A DNA stretch of 61,208 bases from Thermoleophilia bacterium (GTDB lineage Bacteria; Actinomycetota; Thermoleophilia; Miltoncostaeales; Miltoncostaeaceae), in the NCBI GenBank assembly GCA_017882545.1, contig JADGPG010000008.1:1-61208 (forward strand). The letters run 5' to 3'. The notes beneath the pieces are model-generated. The model was not told the DNA's origin and ran no database searches. It saw nothing but the letters and a program-made list of their open reading frames with translations. The translations under genes and the position numbers were made by a program. Each line of letters begins with the position of its first letter. Positions within the stretch are counted from its first letter, which is position 1. Below are positions 26,808-36,981 of the stretch, piece by piece.

Positions 26808-27452
26808 GTGTCACGCGTTCGCGTCCACAACTTTTCGGTGTCGCTCGACGGCTTCGCCGCCGGTGAGGGGCAGAGCCTCGAGGCACCGTTCGGTCACGCA
26901 GGTGGCAGGCTTACCGAGTGGTTCTTTGGCACGCGTACCTTCCACGAGATGCACGGTACGCCAGGGGGAAGCACCGGCGCCGACGACGCCTTCGCCAGCA
27001 ATTGGGGCCCCGGAATCGGTGCCGAAATCATGGGGCGGAACAAGTTCGGGCCGCAGCGCGGCCCGTGGGCCGACGAGGACTGGAAGGGCTGGTGGGGCGA
27101 TGACCCGGTGTTCCGCACCCCGGTGTTCGTACTCACCCACCATCCCAGGCCCTCGATCACGATGCGGGGTGGGACGACCTTCCACTTCATCAATGCCGGT
27201 CCCACCGAAGCGCTGGAGGCCGCACGCGAGGCCGCCGGCGGCTTGGACGTCCGCATCGGCGGAGGACCCTCGACCGTCCGTCAGTTCCTCGCCGCGGACC
27301 TCATCGACCATCTGCACATTGTGGTCGTCCCCATCATCCTTGGCCGGGGGGAGCGAGTTTGGGACGGGCTTGAGGATCTCGAGCAGCGCTTCGACGTCGA
27401 GACGGCGAGTACTCCCAGCGGCGTCGCCCATGTCACGTTCACGCGACGATAG
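26808..27452 (+). CDS. Dihydrofolate reductase / RibD C-terminal family protein
   Basis: 214 residues. Starts with the strand RVHNFSVSLDGFAAG and contains TRTFHEM, an NADPH-site-like DVRIGGGPSTVRQFLAADLID and HLHIVVVPIILGRGERVWDG. These are the marks of the RibD-C/YwjB group of putative NADPH reductases, not of housekeeping FolA. The substrate is unknown. The GTG start has AGGAGG 6 bases upstream. It is the only gene in the first tRNA-Thr repeat module. Confidence 0.9.
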   Translation: MSRVRVHNFSVSLDGFAAGEGQSLEAPFGHAGGRLTEWFFGTRTFHEMHGTPGGSTGADDAFASNWGPGIGAEIMGRNKFGPQRGPWADEDWKGWWGDDPVFRTPVFVLTHHPRPSITMRGGTTFHFINAGPTEALEAAREAAGGLDVRIGGGPSTVRQFLAADLIDHLHIVVVPIILGRGERVWDGLEDLEQRFDVETASTPSGVAHVTFTRR

Positions 27453-27527
27453 GCAGCCCGCGGGTCGCCTGCTGACCTCGCACAGCCGGACGCGCGCGTG
27501 TTCCCGGCCCTGAGTGCGGTCGACGAT

Positions 27528-27600
27528 GCCGGAGTAGCTCAGCTGATCGAGCAGCCGCCTTGTGAGCGGCAGGTCAGGGGTTCGAGTCCCCTCTTCGGGT
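27528..27600 (+). pseudogene. tRNA-Thr-like sequence, full length but altered (probable pseudo-tRNA)
   Basis: Same 73-nt length as the tRNA-Thr at 26296 with five substitutions. G19 and A21 in the D-loop are changed (CTGATCGAGC), the anticodon loop is CTTGTGA (TGT kept, position 37 now G), and the acceptor end pairs G1 against G72. Loss of the G19-C56 tertiary contact and of the first acceptor pair argues against a normal tRNA. It doubles as the second 47-nt repeat (27554-27600, two mismatches). Confidence 0.7.
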
Positions 27601-27604
27601 CTGC

Positions 27605-27638
27605 GAAATCCCCGGCTATTAGCTAGGGATTTCCTTTG
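27605..27638 (+). terminator. Hairpin with T-rich tail after the tRNA-Thr-like copy
   Basis: GAAATCCC (27605-27612) pairs with GGGATTTC (27626-27633), then CTTTG. It is in the terminator position relative to the tRNA-like sequence. Confidence 0.6.
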
Positions 27639-27667
27639 CCAGCTGGCCTTTTGCGCGTTGATCACAG

Positions 27668-27705
27668 TCGGTCTATATCGGTCTTAGACGGCGTGGGGTC
27701 GGTCT
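27668..27705 (+). repeat. Phased TCGGTCT heptamers, possible recombinase arm sites
   Basis: TCGGTCT occurs at 27668, 27678 and 27699. The first two are exactly 10 bp apart (one helical turn), and the first begins 68 bp after the end of the tRNA-like repeat. The rest of 27706-28166 has no recognisable gene. Confidence 0.5.
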
Positions 27706-28166
27706 CATACGGTGCGGGCGACTCCCTCGGTCGGTTCGAGGTTGCCAATCGCGGCGGCGATGGCGCTCGTACAGGGCTGGGCTGCGACGGGCCCCGGCCC
27801 TGGCAGTCGCGTCTCACGGCTCGCGATGCCCCTGTGCTGGCGGGCGTCTGACGCATCGCACAGTTGCGGCGAACCCCCCTCGGACGGCATCGCGCTGGTG
27901 CGCCGCTACGCACCGGCACGCATTCGCCTGGGATCGCGGTTGACAGTTGTGTCAGCCGCTCGCCGCCGCCTCGGGCGTTGATCCATTGACGATCCAGGCG
28001 GTGACGGCGCATGGCGCCCCCGCCACAAACGGGCACAACCTGCCTGCGCGGGCCCGCCTGTGATCAGGCCGCCGCGCTTACGCCGGCCTTCGAGGCGTCG
28101 GTGGCGGAGCCGAGCTAAGCGACCGTCAGCAGGGAAACCATCCGTTTCTCGCGCTAGCGTTTGAAG

Positions 28167-28565
28167 ATGCCGCGGAGCCTGAACCAAGACGAGTGGCACC
28201 GGCGAGCTGCGGCCGTTCGCATCGAGTGGGAGGCTCCCGTCACCGACGCGAACGCCAGGACCCCGGTCCGATGCCTTGTGTGTGGGCACCGCTGGGAAGA
28301 CCTCCCGAACAACGTACGACGGGGTCATGGCTGTCCCGTCTGTGGCGGCGTTCCACTTGTTTCCCAGGCCGAATGGGATCAGTGCGCCGACGCGGTAGGT
28401 GTCGCCTGGGAGGCGCCCGTTGCCAACGGACACACGAAGACGCCAGCTCGATGCGTTTCCTGCGGCGCACGATGGTCCGCGTGGCCGAAGATGGTCAGGG
28501 AGGGACGTGGGTGTCCTTCATGTGGGCGCATGCCCTCCGGCGAAGGCGGCAACACCAAGCCCTGA
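28167..28565 (+). CDS. Tandem zinc-ribbon protein (two treble-clef-like repeats)
   Basis: 132 residues made of two similar halves of about 57 residues. Each has a Trp-containing lead (EWEAPV / AWEAPV), CXXCGXXW and then CPXCG (CLVCGHRWEDL..GCPVCG; CVSCGARWSAW..GCPSCG). This is the four-Cys zinc-ribbon pattern of DUF4379-like repeats often found in phage or homing-type proteins; nucleic-acid binding is likely. It has no catalytic domain. It is the only intact gene in the second tRNA-Thr module. The ATG at 28167 lacks a strong ribosome-binding site; a TTG two codons earlier is possible. Confidence 0.65.
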   Translation: MPRSLNQDEWHRRAAAVRIEWEAPVTDANARTPVRCLVCGHRWEDLPNNVRRGHGCPVCGGVPLVSQAEWDQCADAVGVAWEAPVANGHTKTPARCVSCGARWSAWPKMVREGRGCPSCGRMPSGEGGNTKP

Positions 28566-28572
28566 GTTGGTC

Positions 28573-28758
28573 ATGACGGCCGTGCCACTGCTCGTCGTCA
28601 GTCGCCAACTCGGGCATGCGTCGCCCCAGATTACGGCGACGATCCACGCCGATGTCTCGAGCGATGAGCAGCTCGACGCGGTTGCTGGCGCGATTCACGT
28701 CGCCGCGGACTCTGGGGAAGACTCTGGGGGACAGGAGCGACCACTCCGGAACGCGGGC
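28573..28758 (+). pseudogene. C-terminal fragment of a tyrosine recombinase (integrase)
   Basis: The frame reads VVSRQLGHASPQITATIHAD, the box III (LGH) plus nucleophile region of phage-type integrases (..LGHASI..T...Y.H). The nucleophile Tyr position is His. An acidic tail with DSGEDSGG follows and runs into the tRNA repeat at 28788, the usual place for an integrase end next to its att site. The N-terminal and Arg-box parts are missing. Confidence 0.75.
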
Positions 28759-28787
28759 TTCCAACGCCGTTTGAAGTTGCAACACCT

Positions 28788-28834
28788 GCGGCCTTGCAAG
28801 CGGCAGGTCACGGGTTCGAGTCCCCTCTTCGGCT
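28788..28834 (+). repeat. tRNA-Thr 3'-half repeat, third copy
   Basis: 44 of 47 bases match the tRNA-Thr 3' half. The anticodon loop is changed to CTTGCAA. There is no 5' half. It follows the integrase tail. Confidence 0.85.
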
Positions 28835-28899
28835 CTCAAGAAAGCCCTGCTCAACGAGGCAAGTGGGTCAGGTTGCCCCGACGCGAGGTATGTCGCACA

Positions 28900-28916
28900 T
28901 CGGTCCGAATCGGTCC
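28900..28916 (+). repeat. Phased TCGGTCC pair after the third tRNA-Thr repeat
   Basis: TCGGTCC at 28900 and 28910, 10 bp apart, the first 66 bp after the repeat end. This matches the arrangement at 27668/27678. The remainder of 28835-29539 has no gene apart from a terminator. Confidence 0.5.
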
Positions 28917-29097
28917 GAGGATTCTCGGTGCGGTCTCACACCCTGCGGGACTTCGGTGATTCGCCGTCTGGGATTCTTCGATTCGGTCCGGGTGTGTTGG
29001 GCCGTCGCACGGGTTGCGACGGCTTGCGGGCCACCAAACACCACGGCTGCTGGGAATCGTGGTGTCCCCAGATCGAGTCTGATTCTCGCAATCACCA

Positions 29098-29124
29098 AGA
29101 GCCCCGCCTCGCGGGGCTCTCTTT
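29098..29124 (+). terminator. Strong GC hairpin with T-rich tail
   Basis: AGAGCCCCGC-CTC-GCGGGGCTCT (29098-29120) is followed by CTTTC. No gene ends just upstream, so it may be left from a lost gene. Confidence 0.6.
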
Positions 29125-29509
29125 CGTGAATCGATGCGGACAGTAAGCAAAGCCGCGGGGATTCGGCATCGTCGGGGTACACGGACGACCCCCAAGGGCA
29201 ATGAGCCAAGCAATGGAGCGGCCGACCAGAGCAAGGCGACAAACGTCTCCAAGCTCCGAACGCTTGCTGGGTTCGGAGGGCGCCGCGCCGACGATGACCG
29301 GCGCCCTGAAGAGGGGCACGCTTAAGGAGCGCCCGTCGATCAACTGGGTGCCAAACGCTAGCGGTGAGTTGGTGATGTCCGACGGTCGGGCTGGCGGGCG
29401 TCTGTTCCGGGAGCGACGATTCAGCTAGCCCACCCCGGGGCTCCGATCCTCGAGGTCCAGCGGCTCCGTCGGACGCATCCGCTGCGAAACTCTGCTAGTT
29501 CTCTCCTGA

Positions 29510-30583
<1,074 letters not shown>

Positions 30584-31172
30584 CCCGGGTCGCGGCGCCG
30601 GCGAGTGCGATCCGCTTCGTGACGCCCCTGCGCTCCCCGAGCCCGGGAAGCGCGGCACGGACGCCTGACGGGTCTGTACGAGCGCGCCGTTGCGGCCCCA
30701 ACTCGTGGTACCGCACCGGCTTGATCGACCGCGGCTGAAAACTGACGGCGAGGAGAGGGCGGTCGCCCGATGCCGGTGGGCCGCGCAAGGGCGCATGCTC
30801 GCCAAGGTGACCGACCATCGCGACCGCGCCAACCTCGCCGTCGCGATCGGGCACGACCTCGCCCGCACCACCGTCCCGTCCGCGAAGGACGAGGTCGCTT
30901 TCCTGGCGACTGTCTGGCAGTCGTACCGGGACCGCCGTCTACGAAATTCTACGGCGAACGGGACATCGTCCTGGGTCCGGGTTTCGTCGACCGCCATGCC
31001 CCTCCCGTTGCGTCTGGGGGGCAACGACGGTGACGAGCATGCGACCGGCCGACGTGCGGCGTGATGCCAGCACGGCGGAACACGTCGGCGCCAACCGCCA
31101 ACTCGCATGCAGGAGGGCTAGAGAAGGGTCCGGACCAATGCAGCCCCAAGCCTGCCCACATGCCAGATCGCT
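30584..31172. other. Intergenic; no gene seen
   Basis: About 590 bp between mreB and a convergent hypothetical gene. Short frames exist, but none shows family features or a ribosome-binding site. Confidence 0.4.
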
Positions 31173-31859
31173 CTAGGCCGGGTCTTCATCAATGATCCGC
31201 GCAACGCCTTGAATGCGCCACGCCCCGATGTATTGAGGCAGTGACTGAACGTTGAGTTGCGCGATCTGTCGTGCGGTTGTGGCGTTCGTTGCCCAGAGTT
31301 CCATGGCGTGGACAGTTCGACGCTCAAACCGGTCCTCGCGCGACTCCCACAGGCTGAATGTGACTCGATACCGTCCAGTTCCGGGTGCCCCGGGGTCAAG
31401 GGGGTGGAGCGTTCCCAGCGACCAAACCGTTGAGTCACCGCTGCGACGAGCCTCGGCGCGACGCTCGGTAAGCGCGACTTCGGCGAGGCGACGAGCGGCG
31501 TCGGCGTTTGGCGCCGCGAACGTGATTCGACCAACGACGTGGGCACCGGTCGAGCTGGATGCTCGGCGAATGATCGTTACCTCCCACACGTGGATGGGGG
31601 GCGCCGTCGCCAGCGGTGCCGTGATGGTCAACCGTGAATCGAGCCGGGCGTCGCCAGTCGGGAGCGCGACCCCGTCAGTGCTCTGCGTGATTCCGATCGT
31701 TCCTGCCAACGGCGTCCGGACGGCGGCGGCGACGGGCGAAACCGACGTGTTCGCCTCAACCGCGCCCGCTGTTCCAGTGTCCGTCGACGCCACCGCCGTC
31801 ACGGGCAGCCTTGTGGTTGCCATCCAGTACGGATTCTGCCCAACAGGGTACCTAGTCAT
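31173..31859 (-). CDS. Hypothetical protein (228 aa)
   Basis: Starting MTRYPVGQNPYW, it has a Thr/Ala-rich N-terminal half with beta-strand character (AGTIGITQSTDGVALPTGDA) and a mixed alpha/beta C-terminal half (IHVWEVTIIRRA, RYRVTFSLWES, MELWATNATTARQIAQLNVQ). No membrane span, signal peptide or known motif. It is convergent with mreB inside the third tRNA-Thr module. Confidence 0.55.
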   Translation of the reverse strand: MTRYPVGQNPYWMATTRLPVTAVASTDTGTAGAVEANTSVSPVAAAVRTPLAGTIGITQSTDGVALPTGDARLDSRLTITAPLATAPPIHVWEVTIIRRASSSTGAHVVGRITFAAPNADAARRLAEVALTERRAEARRSGDSTVWSLGTLHPLDPGAPGTGRYRVTFSLWESREDRFERRTVHAMELWATNATTARQIAQLNVQSLPQYIGAWRIQGVARIIDEDPA

Positions 31860-32391
31860 GGGTCGTACTCCGTCGTCCAAGGGGCCTCGCGGGTCGTGTG
31901 AGGTTTGTCCGATAGGAGGCCCCAGCGAAGCGCCAGCATCAAAGCGGCTCTGTCGCCGACACCATCTTCGGCACCGCGGGCCCATGTCGTGACATGGGAG
32001 CGAAGATCAGCGGGACTCGGCATCCGATGTGCGTGACCCGGGATGACGAGCCAGTATCACAGTCGCACCACCGCAAACGCGCGTCAATGCGGACGATCTC
32101 ATCTCGTTCGCCTATGGGCCTCGCCGCCACGCGCAGGCGGGGGTGCGGCGGGAGGTTGGGCCGATGCCACCAGCGCTCGCGGAGCATGCGGCGGACTCAG
32201 GGATCGTGCCCACGAAGGCGAGGCAACTCCAACTGACTGCTATGCGCTGGGGCACTTCTCACTTCCCGGCGGGCCTATGGGGCAGTTCCAAGAGCGGCAG
32301 TCCCGATACCGGGCAGAATGCGACCGAATCACTGAGTGATCCGTAAGGCGGAGCTCCAGGGCGTCGATCGAGGATCGGCTATTGTTTGCGG
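31860..32391. other. Intergenic; no gene seen
   Basis: About 530 bp of short frames only. It holds the promoters for the divergent neighbours. Confidence 0.35.
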
Positions 32392-32607
32392 ATGGATGAG
32401 CCGGTTCTCGTGACGAGCGTCACGAATACGTTCGAGGCCGACATGGTCTGCGACCTCCTGCGCACAGCCGGCCTTGAGTGCGGTATCACCCGCCGGGCCA
32501 CCGACTCGGCCTTCGCCGGCGTCCTCGCCGGGCAGATAGCCATCTTCGTGCACCCGTCCGACCTCGGGGCCGCGCGCGAGGTCCTCGCCGCGGCCGACTC
32601 CCGCTAG
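32392..32607 (+). CDS. DUF2007 family small protein
   Basis: 71 residues. The DUF2007 ferredoxin-like pattern is clear: LVTSVTNTFEADMVCDLLRTAGLEC, a short loop, AGQIAIFVHPSDLGAAREVLA. These small proteins are annotated as putative signal-transducing or metal-binding; function is unknown. A preceding TTG is possible but the ATG fits the family length. It is followed by an eroded stretch leading to a tRNA-Thr repeat. Confidence 0.8.
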   Translation: MDEPVLVTSVTNTFEADMVCDLLRTAGLECGITRRATDSAFAGVLAGQIAIFVHPSDLGAAREVLAAADSR

Positions 32608-32877
32608 TTAGTCAGTCCTGTGCGCAACGCCCACGTCGCCGATGTTGTCGCCGCGCGCGGCGTAGCTGCGCGTTGGCGTCTACGCGCGACCAGGCCGTTT
32701 TGCGTGGCACGCGCGCATCGCTTCGATCTCGAGGATCGTGTGGCCGTAGCTGAGCATCCCAAGGATGCCAGCACGTCGGGCCTTTCAAGCTGATGTGGAC
32801 TCTGGAGGAGGCTCTGGGGGAACGCCCCCAGTTGGCGAAAACACCGTCGACAAAGTCGCTGCGCGCCCGGAGGTTCT

Positions 32878-32924
32878 GCCGCCTTGTAAGCGGCAGGTCA
32901 GGGGTTCGAGTCCCCTCTTCGGCT
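32878..32924 (+). repeat. tRNA-Thr 3'-half repeat, fourth copy (identical)
   Basis: All 47 bases match 26322-26368. Upstream at about 32798-32820 is an ACTCTGGAGGAGGCTCTGGGGG motif like the one in the integrase tail at 28709. A TCGGTCT heptamer begins at 32990, 66 bp after the repeat end. Region 32608-32877 has no intact gene. Confidence 0.92.
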
Positions 32925-33194
32925 GTCAGGGGTTCCCTGCTGGTCCTCGTGGCGAGCGTCATTCAGGCTCGGACGGGATGCGGTACACGTCGGTCTGAGC
33001 GTGTGTAAGGACCCTGGGGACCGGACGCACACTCTGGGGGAGACTCTGGAGGGCCCGCGAGACCGCTCAGAGACCCGGTCGCTTCGCGGCCGTGTTTCCT
33101 TAGGAGCTGCCGCTTGTCACGCAGCAGGGTACGGGGTTGGGTCCCCACGGCGAGGTGGATCCGGCACACCCACCTGCCGGTGGTCGGTCCGGGA

Positions 33195-34034
33195 TCAATC
33201 TCTTTGATCACGTCCCCGGGGCCGGGCGAGGACGATCGCGCCTGCCGTGACCATCGCGAAGGCGAGAATCCGAATCGTGCCGAGCGCGCCGTTGGGCACG
33301 GGCTCACGCAGGAGGACGGTTCCCGCTGCGATCGGCAGTGCGTTTGTCAGAAGGGTCGCGATGCCGGCCACCGTCAGCGCCGCACCGCTCTGGTAGCCAA
33401 TCTGCAACAACGAAGTGCCGACCAGATAGCCGGCGATGAGCGGGAACACAAACAGGAACCACGCACCGCCTGCGGTCGCGAGCTTGGTGCAAATGTCGCC
33501 GGCCGCGAAAAAGAGGCCGCCTGCGACCCCGTAGGCGACGCCGTCCCGGAGGACCGAGCGCCGGCCGGCGAGCGCGAGGAGCGCCGCCCCCGTGGTCGCG
33601 CCCAGCCACAGCGCGATCTCGCCAAGCGCCGGCGGCGCGCTGTGCTGGGCGCCTCCGATCAGCGAGATCGCCAGGAACACCAGCCCGCTCACGGCGAGCA
33701 TCGACCCGATCGCCTCGCGTCGGGTGAGCCGGCGGCGCTCCACTCGCGCGGAGGCCACCGCGAGAATGCCGACTCCTCCAGCCGCGACGCTCTGCACGAG
33801 TGTGAGCTCGGCAAGCGCCAAGGCGGCGACGTAGAGGATGAAGCCGCCCGTTTCCATGGCGAAGCCACTCAACCATGCGCGGCTCGTAAGGAGCAGTTGG
33901 GCCGAGTGGAACGGGTGTCGAAATGACAGCTTGGGAAGGTCGGCAGCGGCGCCGTGCTGGCGCAGGTAGGCAAAGCTGATCAGGGTTGTTGAGGCCATCG
34001 CCAGGACGAGGCCCAAGACTGTCTGCGTGTGCAT
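33195..34034 (-). CDS. EamA/DMT-superfamily membrane transporter
   Basis: 279 residues with about nine to ten membrane spans in two similar halves. Gly/Ala-rich helices (VQSVAAGGVGILAVASA, ALTVAGIATLLTNALPIAAG) and a short basic C-terminus resemble NIPA/EamA-type carriers; the substrate is unknown. It is the only gene of the fourth tRNA-Thr module and runs opposite to the repeats. Confidence 0.8.
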   Translation of the reverse strand: MHTQTVLGLVLAMASTTLISFAYLRQHGAAADLPKLSFRHPFHSAQLLLTSRAWLSGFAMETGGFILYVAALALAELTLVQSVAAGGVGILAVASARVERRRLTRREAIGSMLAVSGLVFLAISLIGGAQHSAPPALGEIALWLGATTGAALLALAGRRSVLRDGVAYGVAGGLFFAAGDICTKLATAGGAWFLFVFPLIAGYLVGTSLLQIGYQSGAALTVAGIATLLTNALPIAAGTVLLREPVPNGALGTIRILAFAMVTAGAIVLARPRGRDQRD

Positions 34035-34186
34035 ACCGTGATTGTGCTCGGTAAACGGGCGGTTCGGCAGTCGATCGTGTTTGCCGACGCGACCGCTCTT
34101 TGGCAAGAACTGTGGGGCACACTCTGGCGGACGGTGCGGAGCGCCACAGATACCCATCGAGAACGTCGAGCTGCGCACAAAGAGCT

Positions 34187-34233
34187 GCCGCCTGGTAGGC
34201 GGCAGCTCACGGGTTCGAGTCCCCGCTTCGGCT
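34187..34233 (+). repeat. tRNA-Thr 3'-half repeat, fifth copy, with GGT anticodon
   Basis: 42 of 47 bases match. The anticodon loop is CTGGTAG (anticodon GGT), with two compensating or neutral changes elsewhere. No TCGGTCY pair follows at +66, unlike copies 1-4, as expected if this is the right-hand end of the array. Its anticodon suggests descent from the tRNA-Thr(GGT) isoacceptor. Confidence 0.75.
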
Positions 34234-34947
34234 TCATCAAAACCCCTGGTAAATGGGCGGCGATCTCCCCCACACCGAGCGCCGGATCCGGGACGCTGTG
34301 ACGGCTCAGGAGAGGTCCAGGGGCACTGATGTCGCCGCCGACGCCACCGGGCGGAAGATGGGGCGCACTGGCTTTGCAGCCCGCCGCGCGTGAGATGCCC
34401 CAGCACGGCACCACAACGGGGGCGGCGCCGGTAGGACCGGCGCTGATCGTGGCGCCGCCCACCTTCTCGCCAAACCGCGTGCGTCCGATTCACGTCCGCG
34501 ACATGTCTGCTTCGAGCCTCAGCTCAGACGAGACCGCGGTTGTCATCGAAGACCGGGACCCCGGGAGGGCCAGTGGCGGGGCAGGGGTACCCGTGGAGAT
34601 CCACCGGCGCCGCGATCGACCCACCAAGCGCTCGGGCAGCCCGAGCGTCGTGGAGCGGGTCGTCAACCGCCACGAGCATCTGCTCAGGGCCTGGACGCGT
34701 CTGGGTACCCACGGGGCGGCCGGGTGGGGGACGTATAAACCTCGCCGAGAATGATCCCATCCGGCAGGAGCGGATCGTCGGCAGGCGCGCTCCGATGCGC
34801 TACGAGGCCTACCGCGGCGGCCTCAACGACGTCGACGGCACTCGAACGGCTGCCGCCCGGGCCGACGTGGGCCGCCCGTATGACCGCGCACGAGTCGGCG
34901 ATTCCCCGGGGCGCACTGGGCGACAGCGAGGAATCGCAGGCCGGTGG
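34234..34947. other. Intergenic, right flank of the tRNA-Thr array; no gene seen
   Basis: About 710 bp without a convincing frame. It may be eroded element or former chromosomal flank. Confidence 0.4.
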
Positions 34948-35379
34948 TCAGCTCACAAGCGTTGCCTCAAGGGTGATTTGCGGCACCGCGGCGAGCGCCC
35001 GTGACACCGGACAGACGGCCTTGGCCGTCGCGGCGTACTCGGCGAACTGGTCCTGCGTAATCCCGGCGACCTTGCCCTGGGTGGCCAGGTCGATCTGCGC
35101 GATTGTCGCCTGCCCATCAACTTGGCGCAGGTGCACGCGGGCGGTGGTCGCCACCGACTCTGGCGTGTGGCCGTCGCTCGCCATGATGTTGCTCAATGCC
35201 ATCGAAAAGCACGCCGCATGGGCGGCGCCGATGAGCTCTTCGGGATTGGTGCCAGGTGCCTCTTCAAAGCGGGTCGAAAAGGAGTAGCTACCGGAGAACA
35301 ATCCGCTGGCCACGGTGACCGTCCCGGTGCCGGCTTTCAGATCGCCGCGCCATTCAGCGCTTCCGTTGCGAGTTGCCAT
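34948..35379 (-). CDS. OsmC/Ohr family peroxiredoxin
   Basis: 143 residues. The two catalytic cysteines are present: Cys57 (GAAHAACFSMALS) and Cys123 (AKAVCPVSRAL), with NPEELIGAAHA preceding the first. These enzymes reduce organic hydroperoxides using dithiols. It is closer to OsmC than Ohr in the N-terminal SAEWRGDLKAGTG strand pair. Single gene. Confidence 0.92.
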   Translation of the reverse strand: MATRNGSAEWRGDLKAGTGTVTVASGLFSGSYSFSTRFEEAPGTNPEELIGAAHAACFSMALSNIMASDGHTPESVATTARVHLRQVDGQATIAQIDLATQGKVAGITQDQFAEYAATAKAVCPVSRALAAVPQITLEATLVS

Positions 35380-35544
35380 GTCGGTGGGGGCCCTTCTGGT
35401 CGCGATTACGTTGGAAACCGATCCTATATCGGCGGTGACACGAGAACCCGGTGACCCGTCCGACGCCGGTCCAGCCGCGGACAGCCGTGCCAGGCGGCCC
35501 GAGTCGCGTTGCGGTGTGGGGTCGGCCCGATGACGTCTCGGGGG

Positions 35545-36129
35545 CTATCCCGTGGACGTGATCTTTGGGCTTGGAACCAGGATGCCGAGGGCGGTCGCCC
35601 CGGATGCGCCGGCGATCGCAAAGAGCTGCGTCGAACCTTGGTAGGGAACATTGAGGAACCACAGACCAACGCCGCCGGATACGACGAACAGCCCACCGAG
35701 GATGGCCAGCCGCCAGTCGGACGGAGTAATGCGGTCGACGAAGGGCCGCGGCGGGGCGGGGTTTGCCGCAGGCGTTGGATTCGTCGGAGGTGCCGGCTCG
35801 GCTGCCGGTGCGGCATTTCCGGCTTGCGCGGTCAGTTGTGCAACTCGCTCGTGGGGTGGAAGTTGGTCGATCGCCGCCTGCAGCGCCTGCTCTTGCTGTT
35901 TGGCTTTTGTGGGCGGGACGAGGATGCCCGTGAGGACACCAGCGATGCTTGTTCCCAACAACCAGAACTCGTTGGGCGGGGTGACCCCGAGCGCGACGGC
36001 GATGCCCGCCATCGTGACAAAGCCGAGAAGGGCAAGGCTGAAGCCGGTGACCGCGATCAGCGACGCGATTCCGTCAGGCATGGTGCGGGGGGTTCCCGCT
36101 GCTCCTGGATCGCCATTGGCGGCCGACAT
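35545..36129 (-). CDS. Four-TM membrane protein of unknown function
   Basis: 194 residues: two helices (about 20-50 and 58-74), a cytoplasmic or external helix (KQQEQALQAAIDQLPPHERV), an Ala/Pro-rich linker (about 105-125), then two more helices (about 140-160 and 168-186). The two halves end with similar GILVPPTK / GILVPSPK segments, suggesting duplication. No family recognised. Confidence 0.6.
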   Translation of the reverse strand: MSAANGDPGAAGTPRTMPDGIASLIAVTGFSLALLGFVTMAGIAVALGVTPPNEFWLLGTSIAGVLTGILVPPTKAKQQEQALQAAIDQLPPHERVAQLTAQAGNAAPAAEPAPPTNPTPAANPAPPRPFVDRITPSDWRLAILGGLFVVSGGVGLWFLNVPYQGSTQLFAIAGASGATALGILVPSPKITSTG

Positions 36130-36981
36130 ATTCCGCCCCTCCAGCGCATGCTCGGAAACCCACGCGGTCTCGCGCGTTGCGACTCCGCGTCCGACGCGCT
36201 CAATGTAGCGAGTCCCGGGGTGTCACGCAGCGGGTGTGCGTGCCGGTGATGCGGCATCGAAGGATACGAACGGGATGTGACAGTCGCCGCCGGCCCCATC
36301 GGCCAGTGCGCGCGCCGCATTCGATCCCGGGACGCACGCGAGCCTTCAGCACGCCGTGCCGCCCAACGCGAGCGGCGGGCGATCCGCGATCTGACCAGCC
36401 GCGTTCACGCGGGGCAGCTAGGCGGGGTGAGGGCGGCCGCGATCTGCGTCACCGCCAGCGGGATTCCGATCACCGACCCGGCGTGCGCGGCGCCATTCGC
36501 CGCCGCCTCGGCGACCCATCACACCGATATTCACCTCGCGGGCGATGTGCGCCCGTCCGTCGACCAGGCGATCCGACGTTCTCGGCACACACGTGTGTGC
36601 GTCACCGATCTGCGCCTGCTGACGGCGGGCAGCGCCGTGGCGGGGCTGATCGCGGGACTGAGCTCGGCGTCCTTCGCGCCGTTGTTGCGGCCGGTCGTCG
36701 GGGTCCGGTGTCGAGTATCGGCCGGTGTTCGCGTGCGGCCTCATGAGGCCCGGCATCGCCATTCTGATCGTGCCGGTGCCCGTGGCGCACGTGCCTGGAA
36801 GCGGTTCATCATCTCCAATCTCGCCGCCGTATCGACGGTGCTCTCGGGCTGGGTCGGCCTCGCCGGCGAGAACCGGGCGATGGGTGCGGTCGGCTTCTCG
36901 GCCACGGTGCGCATCGTGACGGCGCCGCGCTGGATATTGCCAAGGGTCCCGGGTCGCAGCGGGACGGATAGGGTCCGCGCG
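36130..36981. other. Long intergenic stretch; no gene supported
   Basis: Frames are open on both strands because of high G+C, but none has family features. An upstream in-frame extension of the next small gene exists but is of poor composition. Confidence 0.4.

Noticed and set aside
36277-36981. Upstream in-frame extension of the 68-aa membrane protein (to 303 aa)
   Set aside because: The extra 235 residues are Arg/Ala-rich with no domain; the C-terminal 68 residues alone form a coherent protein with its own ATG.
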